A stretch of 64,000 bases of DNA from Bemisia tabaci (Eukaryota; Arthropoda; Insecta; Hemiptera; Aleyrodidae): the NCBI RefSeq assembly GCF_918797505.1, contig NC_092793.1:80101912-80165911 (forward strand), read 5' to 3'. Shown piece after piece: positions 33,049 to 45,387 of this stretch. The translations under genes were made by a program, and so were the position numbers. Under the pieces are notes generated by a model. The model was not told the DNA's origin. It was given only the letters and a program-made list of their open reading frames with translations, and searched no databases. The stretch's first letter is position 1. Each line of letters starts with the position of its first letter.

Positions 33049-35554
33049 ATCACGGCACCTTAATCACGGGATGACCTTAATTACGGCAACTATTTATTGT
33101 CCATGAGATGCAGATGGTTCCATTTCCCTAGCTCATCAAAAGGTATTCGAAGATCAATTTCATCAGCCACCCGTACGAACCACGTTTCTAGTGACCCGTA
33201 CTTGCTTCGCACGTATGAAACATACAATCAGAGAAAACAGAATTCATCTTACAATAATCAATAATCAGTAGGACATGAATCGTTGCGATGTATAATACGA
33301 CATTATAATGCGGCATTACTATTGTAATTCATTTTAATGTTTAGGGGCATTATAAATCATTATTGCCACGTCGGAATGAAATGTTGTAGACTGAATTGAA
33401 AAGCATGTTGGCAAAATTTATTATAAAAATAGTATAACATGTAGGTACATAACATAAAGGTAATACAAATTAAAATGATTAGAGCGTGTATATTTCATTA
33501 CATTATAGGTATATTACAATCATTTTTGTCATTGTTGGAAATTTTGATAGTTTGAATTTTGATAGTTGATAGTTGATAGTTTGAGAGTTGAAAATTTGGT
33601 TATTTTATTTAGTTAAGGTGATTCGATAGACGCCATATTTTGTGTCAGAATGGCATGCGACATATCCCACCAATTGGTTCCATTTTTCATTTACTCATCA
33701 TTTTTCTCCAATTTTAAGTTTCGCAATTCTGTTTTCAGGAGACTAAAGCACTCACTTATCAATTTGTATATTTATATTGAGTTAAGGGTAGAGACGTATT
33801 CCTCACCGGAATTGAGGAATGGAGGTGTTACAGTAAGTCCGGCATTAGGTTCCATTTCGACATCAGCGACGATCAACGCTACGATACTGGAAGCCAGTCT
33901 TCCGATATTAAATCCCTAGCGGGGAAGAAAAAAAATGCCTAGATTTCGCTAAAAATCCCTAAATCCCAGATTTGCTCAAATATACTTAAAAAATCCCTAG
34001 ATTTTGCAAAAAGCGCCATTTTTTTATGAAGAATCGTGATGTCATTCGATGTAGCGATTTGCAATATTTAAATCTGATTGGCTCGTTTGAATTTTGGCGC
34101 TCTCTGAAAGCAGTGCTAATCCAGACCAATAAAATGAAAGAATATTAGTTGATTTCTTATTATTAACAGGTTGAATGCAGTTGAATGTCAAGTACATCGA
34201 AGGACGCAATCGTTTTAATTTCCGGCTTATTTGCGGGGAAAATAGTGTTGCCAAAAAGGCCTACAAAATATAGATGAAAAAATGTTTTCGATTGTCGAAG
34301 CTAGAATTGAGGTTAAAAAGTTGATTTTTGGTAACTTTACCTCATCAAAAAAAAATCCCTAGATTTCCTGAAAAATCCCTAAATCCCTGGAAATTCCGGA
34401 AAATCCCTAAATCTAGGAATAAACTCTTAGACATCGGATGGCTGTTGGAAGCATTAGAGTCAACATTTGAAACGCTGCTGCAGAATTTGCCGGGAGTATA
34501 ATCGAGTGTTGAAAGTCAGTAGAATTGAACAATGTAATAATTGCTTTCCGAAATAATCGTTATAATAAAAAAACAACGAATCTGAACTGTTAATACTGGA
34601 ACACACCTTCTGTAAATGTACCTTGCGAGAGATAAGTAAAAAAATAGATGTACTGGAGGAGAAGTGCTTCTCCACAGAGTTTGAAGAAGGAAAAAAAAAT
34701 GCCCAAATTTACTTACTTCAGCATTTTCGGCAAAATCACTGCAATTTCCGAACCTTTTTCTGGCCAGGGGCCAAAATTAAATGATTATGAAGGGCCACTT
34801 AGATGTTGTAGATAAAAATAGGACTGTTGAAAAAGTCGCCGTTTTCAATAAATATGTACCCGGAATGGAAGACATCTAGGGGAAAATTGTTACGATTTTC
34901 CGATGCAAATATTTTCCTACAATCTATTTTCCTGCGTTTTGGGATTATACGTACTAAGCAGGCTAAGGGCCCGTTCGCCAAAACTAATCGGAACTGTATG
35001 AATGAATTGCTCCTTTTAAAAATCAAAACAATATCGAATTGCGATATATTACACAGTTAAGATAGGGCTATGTCCTGTCGTAAGCGGCGACATAAAGTCG
35101 ATATCATTTCAATAATCGCCCCAATGGCCACGATAGTTGTTAGACGTTTACCGTTTCCCTGGTAACCTTTGTTTGCTATCAGCTGATATCGAGTAAATGA
35201 CTAGGAAGCTCCAACCCAGTGGTTAAAGCTTCCTTAACCGCGAAAACTTTAAAATTCAAATTTTCAAATTTTGAACGTAAAGTACATTTTTTCCATCACG
35301 AGATAAAAGCACAAACAAGTTTTGAACTGTTGACTGTATCACCATGATTCCAAAAATACAATACACAATATAGCATTGACTAACAATAAAACAGTATGCA
35401 ATAAAATAAAGTCATGACAAGGAACATAGCCGAAAATGGCGCCGATTCCCATCAACCAACGCGCGGTCTCTACAATGTAACATGCTGCATTGATACTCCC
35501 CAGCTGGGACCGTCCGGAATAGCAGCTCTAGTGCAAGCACCAGAGCCGCTAAAA
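33049..35554. other. AT-rich DNA with AAATCCCTA motif clusters
   Basis: AAATCCCTAG/AAATCCCTAAATC recur at 33910-34012 and again at 34348-34420, bracketing about 350 bp. Short GATAGTTGATAGTT repeats lie near 33545-33590. No gene recognised. Confidence 0.5.
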
Positions 35555-35735
35555 GTGAAAACCAGTGGCGTGGCGTGAATTGCGATATATCGATTGTTAT
35601 TCCATTTAAACCTATGGTAAAGAATCGATTATTAAGGTGCTCGATGCAAGCACCCTGTTTATCGATCCTTTTCCATGGGTTTAAATGGCATAACAATCGA
35701 TATATCGCAATTCACGCCAGGCCACTGGTGAAAAC
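35555..35735. mobile_element. hAT MITE I, copy 2, with 8-bp target duplication
   Basis: 165 bp (35563-35727) from CAGTGGCGTGGCGTGAATTG to CAATTCACGCCAGGCCACTG. GTGAAAAC is repeated exactly at 35555-35562 and 35728-35735. CAGTGGCG ends plus 8-bp duplications are the hAT signature. Interior holds TATCGATTGTTATTCCATTT and its inversion. Confidence 0.95.
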
Positions 35736-36104
35736 CGACTCGGGTAGAACTTTCGTCGCTTTGAGACCCGTGCGAGTGAGTCAAGTCGCTCTCCAGCCAA
35801 TCAGTTATTAATCATGTCGATATTATATCGTAAACTCTCCGAGCCGTGCTCCGGTATTTGTATTCTGATCCGATTTACTTGTCGTTCCATTTGTCTTTCC
35901 GTTTTTATTATCTCACAAGTGGTGATATTTTTATTCGCCTGTCCTTTTATTATTTACACATCTCTCGAATCGTAAACTCATCTTTGCACCAGCAGTTTTG
36001 TTTGAAAGTTTCAGGGATTCGTTAGAAAGTATGGAATGGCTCATAATATCAATTTCAAATCATTTTTCATTGGTTACTGTACCTAATATTTGGATCGAAC
36101 CAAG

Positions 36105-36946
36105 AAAAAAGGAACCAGCGCGGATACAGTGTTGTGAAAAGGTTGCGTCTTCATAATTATCTAAAAGATCTTCCAAAATAGAAAATAGTTTTTGTTTCCC
36201 ACCAAAAAGTTGTTAATTTTGAAGGAAATCAATTATGTAAATTTTAAAACCGAACATAAAATAAGTATTTTTAAGAGAAAAGGAGAAGTTGCACGATTTT
36301 GGGAACACTGTAATGGGCCGGTTGCAAACTTTTGCTAGAGCAAAACTAAGAGTTGTTTCTTACAGATAATGCCTCAAAAATCACGATGAGCATATCGGCA
36401 AAGTCTGAAATGCACTCATAACTTCACAATCTGCGTAAGAAATTTGCGGTTTTTTGAGCTTCCCGCTTCAAAAACGATACTACGGCACAGGTGAACACTT
36501 TGTAAGAGGAGTCGTTCCATCGTCGGCAATACTCATCATGGCCGACGCCAATCCGCCGAAACACGTTTGATGGGACGATATAACACCTGAACTAGATTAG
36601 ACCAGATAACAATCAGCGTGTTAACGATATTTTCCACGCCCGAATTGATTGACCTTGAACTCTCCTCGAATTACGCGCGGAACTGCGCGCAAGCGTCGGC
36701 CTTGATGAATATCGCCGACGATAGAGCGACTCCTCTAACAAAATGTTCACCTGTGCCGTAGTATCGTTTTTGAAGCGGGAAGCTTAAAAAAACGCAAATT
36801 TCTTACGCAGATTGTGAAGTTATAAGTGCATTTCAGACTTTGCCGATGCGCTCATCGTGATTTTTAAGGCATTATCTGCAAGAAACAAATCTTAGTTTTG
36901 ATATAGCAAAAGTTTGCAACAGGCCCATTGCGCTGGTTCCTTTTTG
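36105..36946. mobile_element. Large palindromic element H with nested insertion
   Basis: Outer arms AAAAAAGGAACCAGCGC and its complement, then AATGGGCC ... GGCCCATT, and long arms (about 200 bp each) containing GCAAACTTTTGCTA, CACGATGAGCATATCG, CTGCGTAAGAAATTTGCG and CTTCCCGCTTCAAAAACGAT, inverted on the right. The centre is about 200 bp. The left arm is interrupted by 36127-36310. Single-arm relatives lie at 1085, 46830, 47415 and 57478. Confidence 0.85.
36127..36310. mobile_element. Small TA-flanked element nested in H
   Basis: The right arm of H shows GGCCCATTGCGCTGGTTCC without interruption; the left arm has 184 extra bases there. The extra DNA starts CAGTGTTGTG, ends GGGAACACTG, and has TA on both sides (36125-36126, 36311-36312). 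Confidence 0.65.
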
Positions 36947-37161
36947 CTAAATGTGATCCATTTAAGGGTGATTTTAGTTTTTTTTTATCTTACTCGCGAG
37001 GGAGATATGTTTCTGTTTTTTGACACAGTGATTGTTGACGACTGTGCACTCGGCCTAATGGTAGAATTTGACACCGTGAAATGTAGAAATGTTCGCAAGT
37101 TCTCGCGCAACACAAGGTGATAACTCGAGTATTTTCGACCACCTGCTTATAGACTCGAGCA

Positions 37162-37417
37162 CTGCCGTGCTAAGGAAAAATAACGCCGTATGAACCTTCA
37201 GGCATTGCCACATTTTCTTTGGTAAATCACGAATTTTCGGGAAAATTTTTAAATATTTTTCCTCCATTTTATCAGATAATTTCGTTGGCAATTTCACCTG
37301 AAGTTCCTGAAAATTTCAAGGAAAAATATTCAAAACGTTCTTCAAAAACAACTGTTTTGTGAGAAGAAATTTGGCAACTCTTGAATGTTCCTACGGCGTT
37401 TTTACTTAGCGTGGTAG
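37162..37417. mobile_element. MITE family D
   Basis: CTGCCGTGCTAAGG at left and CTTAGCGTGGTAG at right; inside, GCCGTATGAACCTTCAGGCA and TTGGCAACTCTTGAATGTTC are the subterminal family blocks. Confidence 0.85.
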
Positions 37418-38118
37418 AGCAGCCAGTGACTGTAATACATGCCGACCGCCATAAATACTTATGCCTCCTTGGAGTGGGATCCTCCGATCGCAGCACCGTC
37501 CCAAAATTGAGGGTTTAGCCTCGTCCGGGATTCGCCAAATGCATTTACCAGCATCTATCGTTGCTCCTCTGGCGTAAAGGCGTATGCCAATTCGCACGTG
37601 AGCCCTAGAGAGCATGAATATGTATGGAGCGTATGGCTCACGTTGAAATTGAGATGCGACTTTGTGCCGGAAAAGCGACGCTATGAGGGACGAAGAGAGG
37701 AAAAGAGCCCCGGTCCTTCCACCACAAAACTTCCCCGAAACGGAAACTTAATTTATCCGGACTCTGCGTTTTGGTGAAATTAAATTCAGTGGACCTGCAG
37801 CTGGAATGACTGCAATGTCCGGTGGATACAGAGTCATCCATTTATGCTGGTCATATGGTTCTTTATGGCAGTGATTTTGTTTTTACAAATGCCTGCTGCG
37901 TGAAGGAGGTCGGGGCCACAGGATTAAACGTACTTATCTTCACTTTGTGACCCAAAATTTTCCAGGGAATTGTCATTGTGTAGGTTTTTTTTTGAACTTT
38001 CGCTATCCCCAGTAAGAAAAACATAGCGCCAAAAATTCACCAGAAAAACAGGTGAGAAACAGTGAAGCATGCAGTGACAGGGGATTTGCAGGATTCTTGG
38101 TTTAGCCGCGATTCTTTA
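37418..38118. other. No feature supported
   Basis: GC-richer patch 37430-37850 with overlapping short frames but no domain. Confidence 0.4.
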
Positions 38119-38120
38119 AT

Positions 38121-38241
38121 TGGACGCATTTCTGCCAAATGGAACTATGTGCAAGACATGAGCCCTGGGACCCATAAAAATGCGTGCATAACAGGGCTCA
38201 CGTCATAATGCACTTAGTTCCGTTTGGCAGAAATGCATCCA
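38121..38241. mobile_element. MITE family C
   Basis: TGGACGCATTTCTGCCAAAT to GTTTGGCAGAAATGCATCCA. AT on both sides (38119-38120, 38242-38243) fits a two-base duplication. Confidence 0.88.
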
Positions 38242-38815
38242 ATTATCCCTGAATCGAAGAGCAGTCGGTGTGAACCATGAATTCCACATTTTCACTCTTT
38301 TTCCCGGCCAAGTTTGCCGAGAAGCTAATGACGCTACCATATAAAACCATTGGATTATTTCCTTTCCATCGACTGAAATTAGAAAGTTTCAAATTGAAAA
38401 TTACACCTACGGGTTTAAAGTTCTATAGTTAGTCACTTTGCACCCAACAATTTTCAATAAGTTGGTGGTTTAAGTTTTAGTATATCTTATACAAGATTGC
38501 TAGTTTATGCAAGAATGTTCACAGTAGAAAATAATACTTCAGGCTGCAGAGTAGTATGTAGCTGATGCTTTTGCGGCTCTTTAAATAAAGGAAAAATAGA
38601 ATAATTATGTAAAGGAATGCTTTTACGGTAAGATTTTCATACTTATTGTTGAATATTTTCCTCTGCGCAGTAATTTCTCGCAACTTCTTTCATGTCATTC
38701 ACCTGTATTTCCAAATTCACACCATCAATATTCGTTTTTCTTGTGAAGACTCACCAAGTTTTGACACAGTTTCAATTAATTTAACGCACTTATTGGCGTC
38801 CATAGTGGCTGCAGC

Positions 38816-38970
38816 TAGTGACAATTCTTGAACAACACTGTTTTCCCTCCTTTAATTCCATTGAAAATATCGATTGTACATGAGGCAAGCTGCCTCACCA
38901 AGAATCGATTGTTTTACATAAATTTAAATAGAGGATTCGTAGTGTTGCCAACTTTCCAGAATTGCTACTG
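38816..38970. mobile_element. hAT-like MITE J, copy 1
   Basis: TAGTGACAATTCTTGAACAA and its imperfect complement at the right (TTGCCAACTTTCCAGAATTG + CTACTG). Centre GAGGCAAGCTGCCTCACC is palindromic. Flanks GCTGCAGC and GCCACAGC match at 6 of 8 bases, a plausible decayed 8-bp duplication. Confidence 0.75.
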
Positions 38971-41084
38971 GCCACAGCCCATCTTAGATGAATTGCGCTT
39001 CGAATTATTTTGACAGAGCTCAAATTAAAATATCCGTCGTACCCAACTACCTGTTCTCCCTCCGATTTGGTCCGTTGAGTTTGAAGTTTTCAAAAGACAG
39101 CACTCAAACCACAAGGATTTGAAAAGAGCACTCTTCCCTCCCTTAAGGACATTGCAGAAAATTTCACCCAAAAGAAGTTGACGATAACGACTCAACCTCA
39201 GTGTTCCTAGCTCGCTCTTACTCATCATTCTTCATTATAAAAAATTAGAAGTACTTAGGCGACCTTCCTCTTTCGACCAACTTTCCCGGATGATTAAAAA
39301 GCATAAAGGAGTGAGGAAAAAAGTTTCATTTTTTTTTAACTCGAGTTTAAAGTCTTGACGATATTAAACCCTCCCCTGAAAGCATTTTAAGCACAAGGAA
39401 CAAGCTAATAACACCCCGGAAAAGTGTTGTTCAATAATGTGATGTCGCTAACTTGTTTATGCCCCTGCGCTGCTTTGAAAGTTTCTTGTAAACTTGAGGA
39501 TAACTTAAATCATACTCGTAGGGAGCCCCGCGAACTTGGAGCTTTTATTATTTTTCGGGCAGGAGAGGAGATGAGATTTTTTTTTCCTGCGGTTCTGCGA
39601 GATAGAAAGGCTCTTGTTACGGATGGGCAGTGCCGATGTTGCCAGTCTGCTGTCGGATGCATTTTGACCGCATTTTTTTTATAAACGAAGGTTTTCAGCT
39701 TATATTTTCATCTTGATACTTCATGGTAATTCCATCAAGTTTAGATTTAGACTATTTGTGGGACACATGGACTTTCTATACACTACACCTCTTATCTGAT
39801 GATTGAAGAGGATTTCCGCAGACCTAGCGGCCGTTAAAAGATCACGTATTCATTTTGGTCAAATATTGACCCCCTCCAACTTGAAAAAGGCCGGTAAGAA
39901 ACCTCTCTCCCATACTTTAAATTATGTTGGATACCCTAAACCCCCCAAACATAAAATAAAATAATCGTTGTTTAGAAGAAAAAATACATTTGAATAGAAT
40001 AAAACAAATTATGGACACAGACCGAAAAATCGTTGAGAATTTTATTTTTATTGACGATGCCTCCCCTCCCCCCCCCCAAATAAATTGAGGCTTACGTAAG
40101 ACTGAGCTTGACGTAAGACTATGTAAGGCAAGCTCAGATCCCATTCCCTCTTTAAGAGGTCCTCGAAATATTTGATGGTCCCCAAATTCAATCGATCCAT
40201 TCTTCTTTGAATTAGACAACTCACGTCCAGATTATTTTATAGTCTTTTACTTTTGAAATATAATAAGGGAGTTGGAGTTTCCTAACGCTACCATTTAACA
40301 AAGTGGCACAAACTTTTTCGTTTGAAGGCCCTGAGGGCTGCCATGAAGTAGTGATGGTGTGCTGAGAGGGAGGAGGGAGCGAGGGTGCAAAAGGTACCTC
40401 TGCTTTTTGAATTAAACTAACTTAGACAATGAAAGTTGCCGTAAATGAAGCGTAAAATTCGTATATTTAAACATTGAAACGCTTTCTTTTATCCCGTCTG
40501 GTTTTTGTTTCATCCCGGCTCGTAAATTAAAACCTGGTGATTTTTAATTAATGCGTTTTGTCGGTCCGAGAACCGTCGACTTCAATGCGCTGTTGTCGGA
40601 GCGGATTTCCATCCTCAGTTACATCTGATTTTTGAATAGATTTTTCATCAGCTGGAAAGCTCTCATGATTACGCTTTCTTCAAGTAACTCGTTCAATTAT
40701 TGCCCCCACTGCTTGTTTCGACTTTGCTTGTACGCAGTGCGTCAATTTCGGCCAAGTCGTTAGTGCAATTCCTAAGTTCTTATACACAGAGGTTACGAGA
40801 ACAATTGAACAGTTGTTTCTTAATTAGTGCAACAGCCTTTTTTGAGTTGTTTTGTTTCTGTTTCTGTTTCTATTCATATTTATATTTATTATTTATTTAT
40901 TTTTGAAATGAAAATATTAATTTCAATCAAAAAGTATTACTGACGACAAGAGTAATAAATACAGGCGGGAACTCATTCAGCAACGTCATTTATTTTCTGC
41001 TGAAGTTCATTTGGATTCACGAGCCCACGAGGACATTTCTAGTCAAGCGATTTTCGTCGAGTTAGGAATGCGTTTCTCGCCAAC
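38971..41084. other. No feature supported
   Basis: AT-rich and mixed sequence with a C run at 40064-40077. No gene or shared repeat recognised. Confidence 0.4.
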
Positions 41085-41225
41085 TGTATTCGGCGTGATG
41101 CGCGAAGTATTTCGGCAGTTTTGCAGGCGCTAATATGCTTGTCAATCCGACAGTAGCGTGTTTGGCGCGATATTTAAACTCCCGGAGTTGTGCATTTTTC
41201 AACTTGTTTATTCGGTTGTTTGTGC
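41085..41225 (-). mobile_element. Ancient relic of hairpin element G
   Basis: TGCGCGAAGTATTTCGGCAG, TTTTGCAGGCGC, GATATTTAAACTC and CATTTTTCAACTTG align in order with the right half of the reverse-orientation G copy at 31130-31270. The first hairpin arm is missing. Confidence 0.55.
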
Positions 41226-41551
41226 CAAAGCACTAAGGCCAAAGTCACACCACGGGGCATAAAAATCCAAATAAAAAAAACTAGTTACTAATATGGAGTT
41301 TTTGCATACTCTGTATTAGATTAGTGTCTTTTAAGGTGTGCTACATAGAATTGAACTGATTTTCTTCTCTTTATCAAAATATGTATTACAAGTCTTAAAT
41401 AGAGAGCATCGAAAGTGCATCGTCCATAAGAAATACTATGATATATCGTTATAATATAATATGTTTATAAGAATAATATATTATAATTACTTTTGGTGAA
41501 ATATCCATGCGATCGCGTTTGATTTTATTGAAAATTGCTAGGAGTGCTTTG

Positions 41552-41580
41552 ATTTTTTTTTTTTTGGGGGGGGGGGGGGG
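41552..41580. repeat. Poly-T/poly-G run
   Basis: About 14 T directly followed by about 15 G. Likely length-variable. Confidence 0.9.
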
Positions 41581-41936
41581 AGAAGACTGCGACCGTGATA
41601 GAAAGTACACTAAAACTGTAGATTGCAGAACCTGGCGTACACTATAGAAAAAAATCACCCTTGTCATTTCCCTGGGACGGTCACTTATATTTGTATGCAA
41701 ATGAGAATACTCCAATAAAACAATAAATAAGGAATAGACACATACTCCTACAAATCTTGAAACTTTACATACTTTTATGTTTGGATTACCTTCTTCTTTC
41801 TGATAACTTTATACCCAGTATCTAACCTTACCTAAACTTTGCAGGTAGGTGCACCCTGCTCAACGATGTTCACTGTTTCATCTTTTAAATGCGAGAAATG
41901 TACAAACTAAAAGAAATAACATAAACCGGGGATACA

Positions 41937-42209
41937 TACACGGAGAAAAAAACTTCGATCATGGGACCCGAAGTTGAGGTCATATGGATCTCTGAAGTTT
42001 TCTGATCACGCATCCAAAAACTTGAGGTCGAGCTGCCGAAGTTTGGGTCAGACATCGAGGTACGTCGGTATGTACCGGAGTACTTCAGATGTCTGACCCG
42101 AACTTCGGCAACTGGACCTCAAGTTTTTAGAAACGTGATCCGAAAACTTTAGAGATTCAAATGACCTCAACTTCGGGTCCCACGCACGAAGTTTTTTTTT
42201 CTCCGTGTA
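41937..42209. mobile_element. Long-armed palindromic MITE O
   Basis: TACACGGAGAAAAAAACTTC and its complement bound 273 bp that is palindromic almost throughout (GACCCGAAGTTGAGGTCAT, CCAAAAACTTGAGGTC, CCGAAGTTTGGGTCAGACAT each inverted on the other side). The centre is around GGTACGTCGGTATGTACC. Arms of about 130 bp with few mismatches suggest recent origin. Confidence 0.88.
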
Positions 42210-43346
42210 TCAAGGCTAAAGATCCTCGTTTGGATAAAAGTAAAAGAAAATAAACACCATAAAAATGAGTGCCCGGTGGCAACTTTCAGACAAGAGTGAT
42301 TTTATTTCCCCTCTTGTTTGAAAGGTGCAACCAGGTGCTAGTTGCTAGTTTTAGAGATTTTAATTTTTTTTATTATTTCTATTGAACTGAGTATGGCTAG
42401 AATTTCAGCCAAAATGTTTTGGATCTTTCCTTTGTGTTTTACCCTTGTTATCCGAGTTTTTGTTTTCCGTTTATTAATTAAATTTTCTCAGTGGCGAGCT
42501 GCCACGTAAAAGCTTATCTCATAACATCTTTTTAAGTGGCTGCATAGAATTACAAGTCTCGTTAATGAGTGGTTGCAATTCGATTTTGCTCAGAATACCT
42601 ACGCGGAAGCGGCGGTGCCTTTGAGGACAGGCGTCAAAAGGAATGTTAAAAAGTTTCACGAGGGAGCGGCGCAGCACCCCTATCCTCTCTCCACCATACC
42701 AGAGGGGTGTGAAGGGCGGCGCTTGGAACGGCGCCTGAAAAGGGCTGAACGCAACAAGTTCGACTGTTTCCTGTGATAAAGACGTCAGCCACTCACTTTC
42801 GGCGCGTATCGACTGTGACGAGAATTTTAAATTAATGCTAAGGTTTCATTCCGAACTGATAGTCGTCGTACGAAGATTGATTGTCTAGAGCGTGATTCCA
42901 ACATGCTGGATTTTTTGCCGCCTAAAATAAAGAAACGTGTTTTTATGTGTGTGCTAAAAAAAATGTAGTTAGACAAAAAAATTTCCACATTTCGCGATTA
43001 ATGTTACTCGATAACATAATTTAGAGAGAAAGCTATTTCAGCTTTTAATCTTCAAATTAAAGACTTAAAATACTCAAATTTCAGTGTAAAATCACGTCTT
43101 CCTCTGATACAAAAGTTTACTAAGACTTTTAAAGCTTACGCATTAGAATACGAAGGAATTTTGCCTAATTAAAACTTATACTCTGATTTCTTTACTAAAC
43201 TTGAGAAATATTGCGTCCAAAAATACATAGTATGAATTGAAAAAGCGTGTTCATCGTGATTTTCATGCAATTCTACCCCCATGACTGTACTCAATTTGCT
43301 GTATCTCTTAGGTGCTACGGGTCCACCCCATCTTTTTTGCCTACAG
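42210..43346. other. No feature supported
   Basis: Includes a GC-richer 200-bp patch (42573-42776) that is open as a 67-codon frame with no recognisable domain. Confidence 0.4.
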
Positions 43347-43528
43347 ATGAAGTGCAAGAAAAAGAAGAGAGGAAGTAAGGAGGGAAAAAATGAGAAAGAG
43401 GTGGACGAAAGTGAAGAAAAAGAGGCATCGAAATGAGAGGATCCAGGAGAAAAAAGAATTGAGCTGAGGAGATCAAAGGAAAGATAGAGGGAGGAGAGAG
43501 GAATGAAGAGTGAGGTCAAAAGGAAAGC
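43347..43528. repeat. Long purine tract
   Basis: About 180 bases on the plus strand are overwhelmingly A and G (GAAAAAGAAGAGAGGAAG type). Strand asymmetry of this length can form triplex or hinder replication. Confidence 0.85.
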
Positions 43529-43669
43529 TCGACTCACAAGAGAGGAAAAATTGCGAATGATACTGCGCAACACGCGGAAGCTCGAATAGTTGTATCATTT
43601 CATTTTTTTACGATGTTCCGATGGTTTAAGATCGATTCCTCGGATGGAGGGGGGGGGGGAGAGAGAACA

Positions 43670-44035
43670 GGTGGCAAAATTTCATGAAAAATAAAATCTT
43701 GAAATTTTACGCGGAATATTTCATGAAATCTCAGAAATGTATGAAAGTTACTGAAAGATACCGGTTACTTTCCATGTTCGCAAAATGTGAAAACTATGAC
43801 TCACTTCTATTTTTATGTGCTTGAGTGCGGGTTGCATACTCTAGCCCCTTAAAAATATGAAATATTTCACAGCATCATGAAATTTCAAGAAATATTTCAC
43901 AGCATCATGGAATTTCAAGAAATATTTCACAGCATCATGGAATTTCATTAAATATTTCACAGCATCATGGAATTTCATTAAATATTTTTCTGAAATTTCC
44001 AATCTTTCATTTCTTTCTTGCATTTCATGCCACCT
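43670..44035. mobile_element. Possible element with GGTGGCA ends around a minisatellite
   Basis: GGTGGCAAAATTTCATGAAA at left and TTGCATTTCATGCCACC at right are imperfect inverted repeats, each next to a purine-rich flank. The 30-bp tandem array lies inside near the right end. Confidence 0.5.
43859..43985. repeat. 30-bp minisatellite
   Basis: Four units of AAATATTTCACAGCATCATG + GAATTTCATT, differing at a few bases. The period is a multiple of three, so one frame reads as a repeated KFHDAVKY-like peptide, but the flanks are not coding-like. Confidence 0.9.
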
Positions 44036-45340
44036 CGAGGGAGAGAGGGAGATAAAGAAATATAAAACTAAAATTTTTCAGATGCCAAGTAAAGATCTAG
44101 ATGGCAACTGTGACTTTCAAACAATACACGATTCACCGATCCACGGCGGGGGGTGCACTACCGCGCTCCTCGGCCATGGTTTCTCGCCGATGACTTCATA
44201 ATGTAGGACACCGGTTGCCCCGAGTTTTTTCCCCTTATTTGTCTTTGTTGTTGAGCTCTGTTCTGTTTTCCTTTCTCCTTTTTTAAAGTGCTTCACGTGC
44301 TATGTTTACCCGTCCCAGCGATAGCCTCGTTGCTCACAAGTGCTTCCGGCCAGCCGCGCTCAGTTCGACCGAGGTCAGTTGTCGGCCCGGCACGCTTAAT
44401 CGGCTCCTCTTCAAAATGGCCATGATTTTTCCCATTCGAATGGAGCTGATTCGGGGTCGGCATTTGCAATGGTTCGGTCCTTAAAACTGGATTTGTTACG
44501 ATAAACTCTGGCCTCGATTTCAGTCATGAAATTTAAAGTTCTCGCGTCGTCGCGTGGTTCTAATACTCGATCTATGCTTTGTATAGGAACGTGTGGTATC
44601 GATTCTTTTTTTTAATTTTGCTCAAATTCAACTGAAACAACATTTCATTTTTTGCTTTGTAGTGATTTTGATTAATTTACTCCACGCGATGGGAATTTTA
44701 TAGAATTAATTACAAACATCTATAAAAATTAACAACAATTAAGAAAATTTAAAACGGTATACATTCTATAAAGATTAAATGATAATGGGTTCTTAAAACA
44801 TATGATTTCTATTTAATATATTTAAAATATTTGGCGAGTGGACTACGTGGTGATTATTTGCGTATTTTTGGAATCAAAATCCCGGATTAGCCCGTTTTTA
44901 AAAAGTCCAAAGCCTCAAAAGAATTTCAAAGAGTTTCAAAGTAAGGCAAGTGGCAGTCAAATTGCTTTCCTTTCTCATTTGTCTCTGATGTCCGTTAAAA
45001 TATAACGTATTTCAATGTAGAATTGTTGCTTGTTTACTACAAATAACATGAACGAGATTTGATTCTTTGACTCTGAAGATAAAGTTTCGACTTTCCTCAA
45101 GTTTTACAACGAGTAGTGGAAAGACATTATTTGACGAAAGTCATATAAATTAGTGCTCGCTTCTGGTTGGTGTTTTACTTTTCAATCCGAACGGACTTCA
45201 ATCTTGGAGAGATCGCAAAAAATCTCTCTATCGTCAATATTTAACTCAATCACCCCCAAAAAGTAGAGGATATTTTTCTGATCCTAAACGCCTCATTTGT
45301 TCAAGAGTCTGCAGCGTCGCGATGAAGCGGAGCGCGAGCA
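44036..45340. other. No feature supported
   Basis: AT-rich with a GC-richer patch at 44140-44480. No recognisable gene. Confidence 0.4.
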
Positions 45341-45350
45341 TGGGTGAAGA

Positions 45351-45387
45351 TACCCCCCCCCCCTCCAAAAAAAAAAAAAAAAAAAAA
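45351..45387. repeat. Poly-C/poly-A run
   Basis: About 11 C, a short break (TCC), then about 21 A. Confidence 0.9.

Noticed and set aside
42573..42776. GC-richer 67-codon frame as an exon
   Set aside because: No recognisable domain, and splice sites could not be supported.
43841..44023. Repeated-peptide protein with KFHDAVKY-like units
   Set aside because: It is the 30-bp minisatellite read in frame; the period happens to be a multiple of three and nothing coding flanks it.
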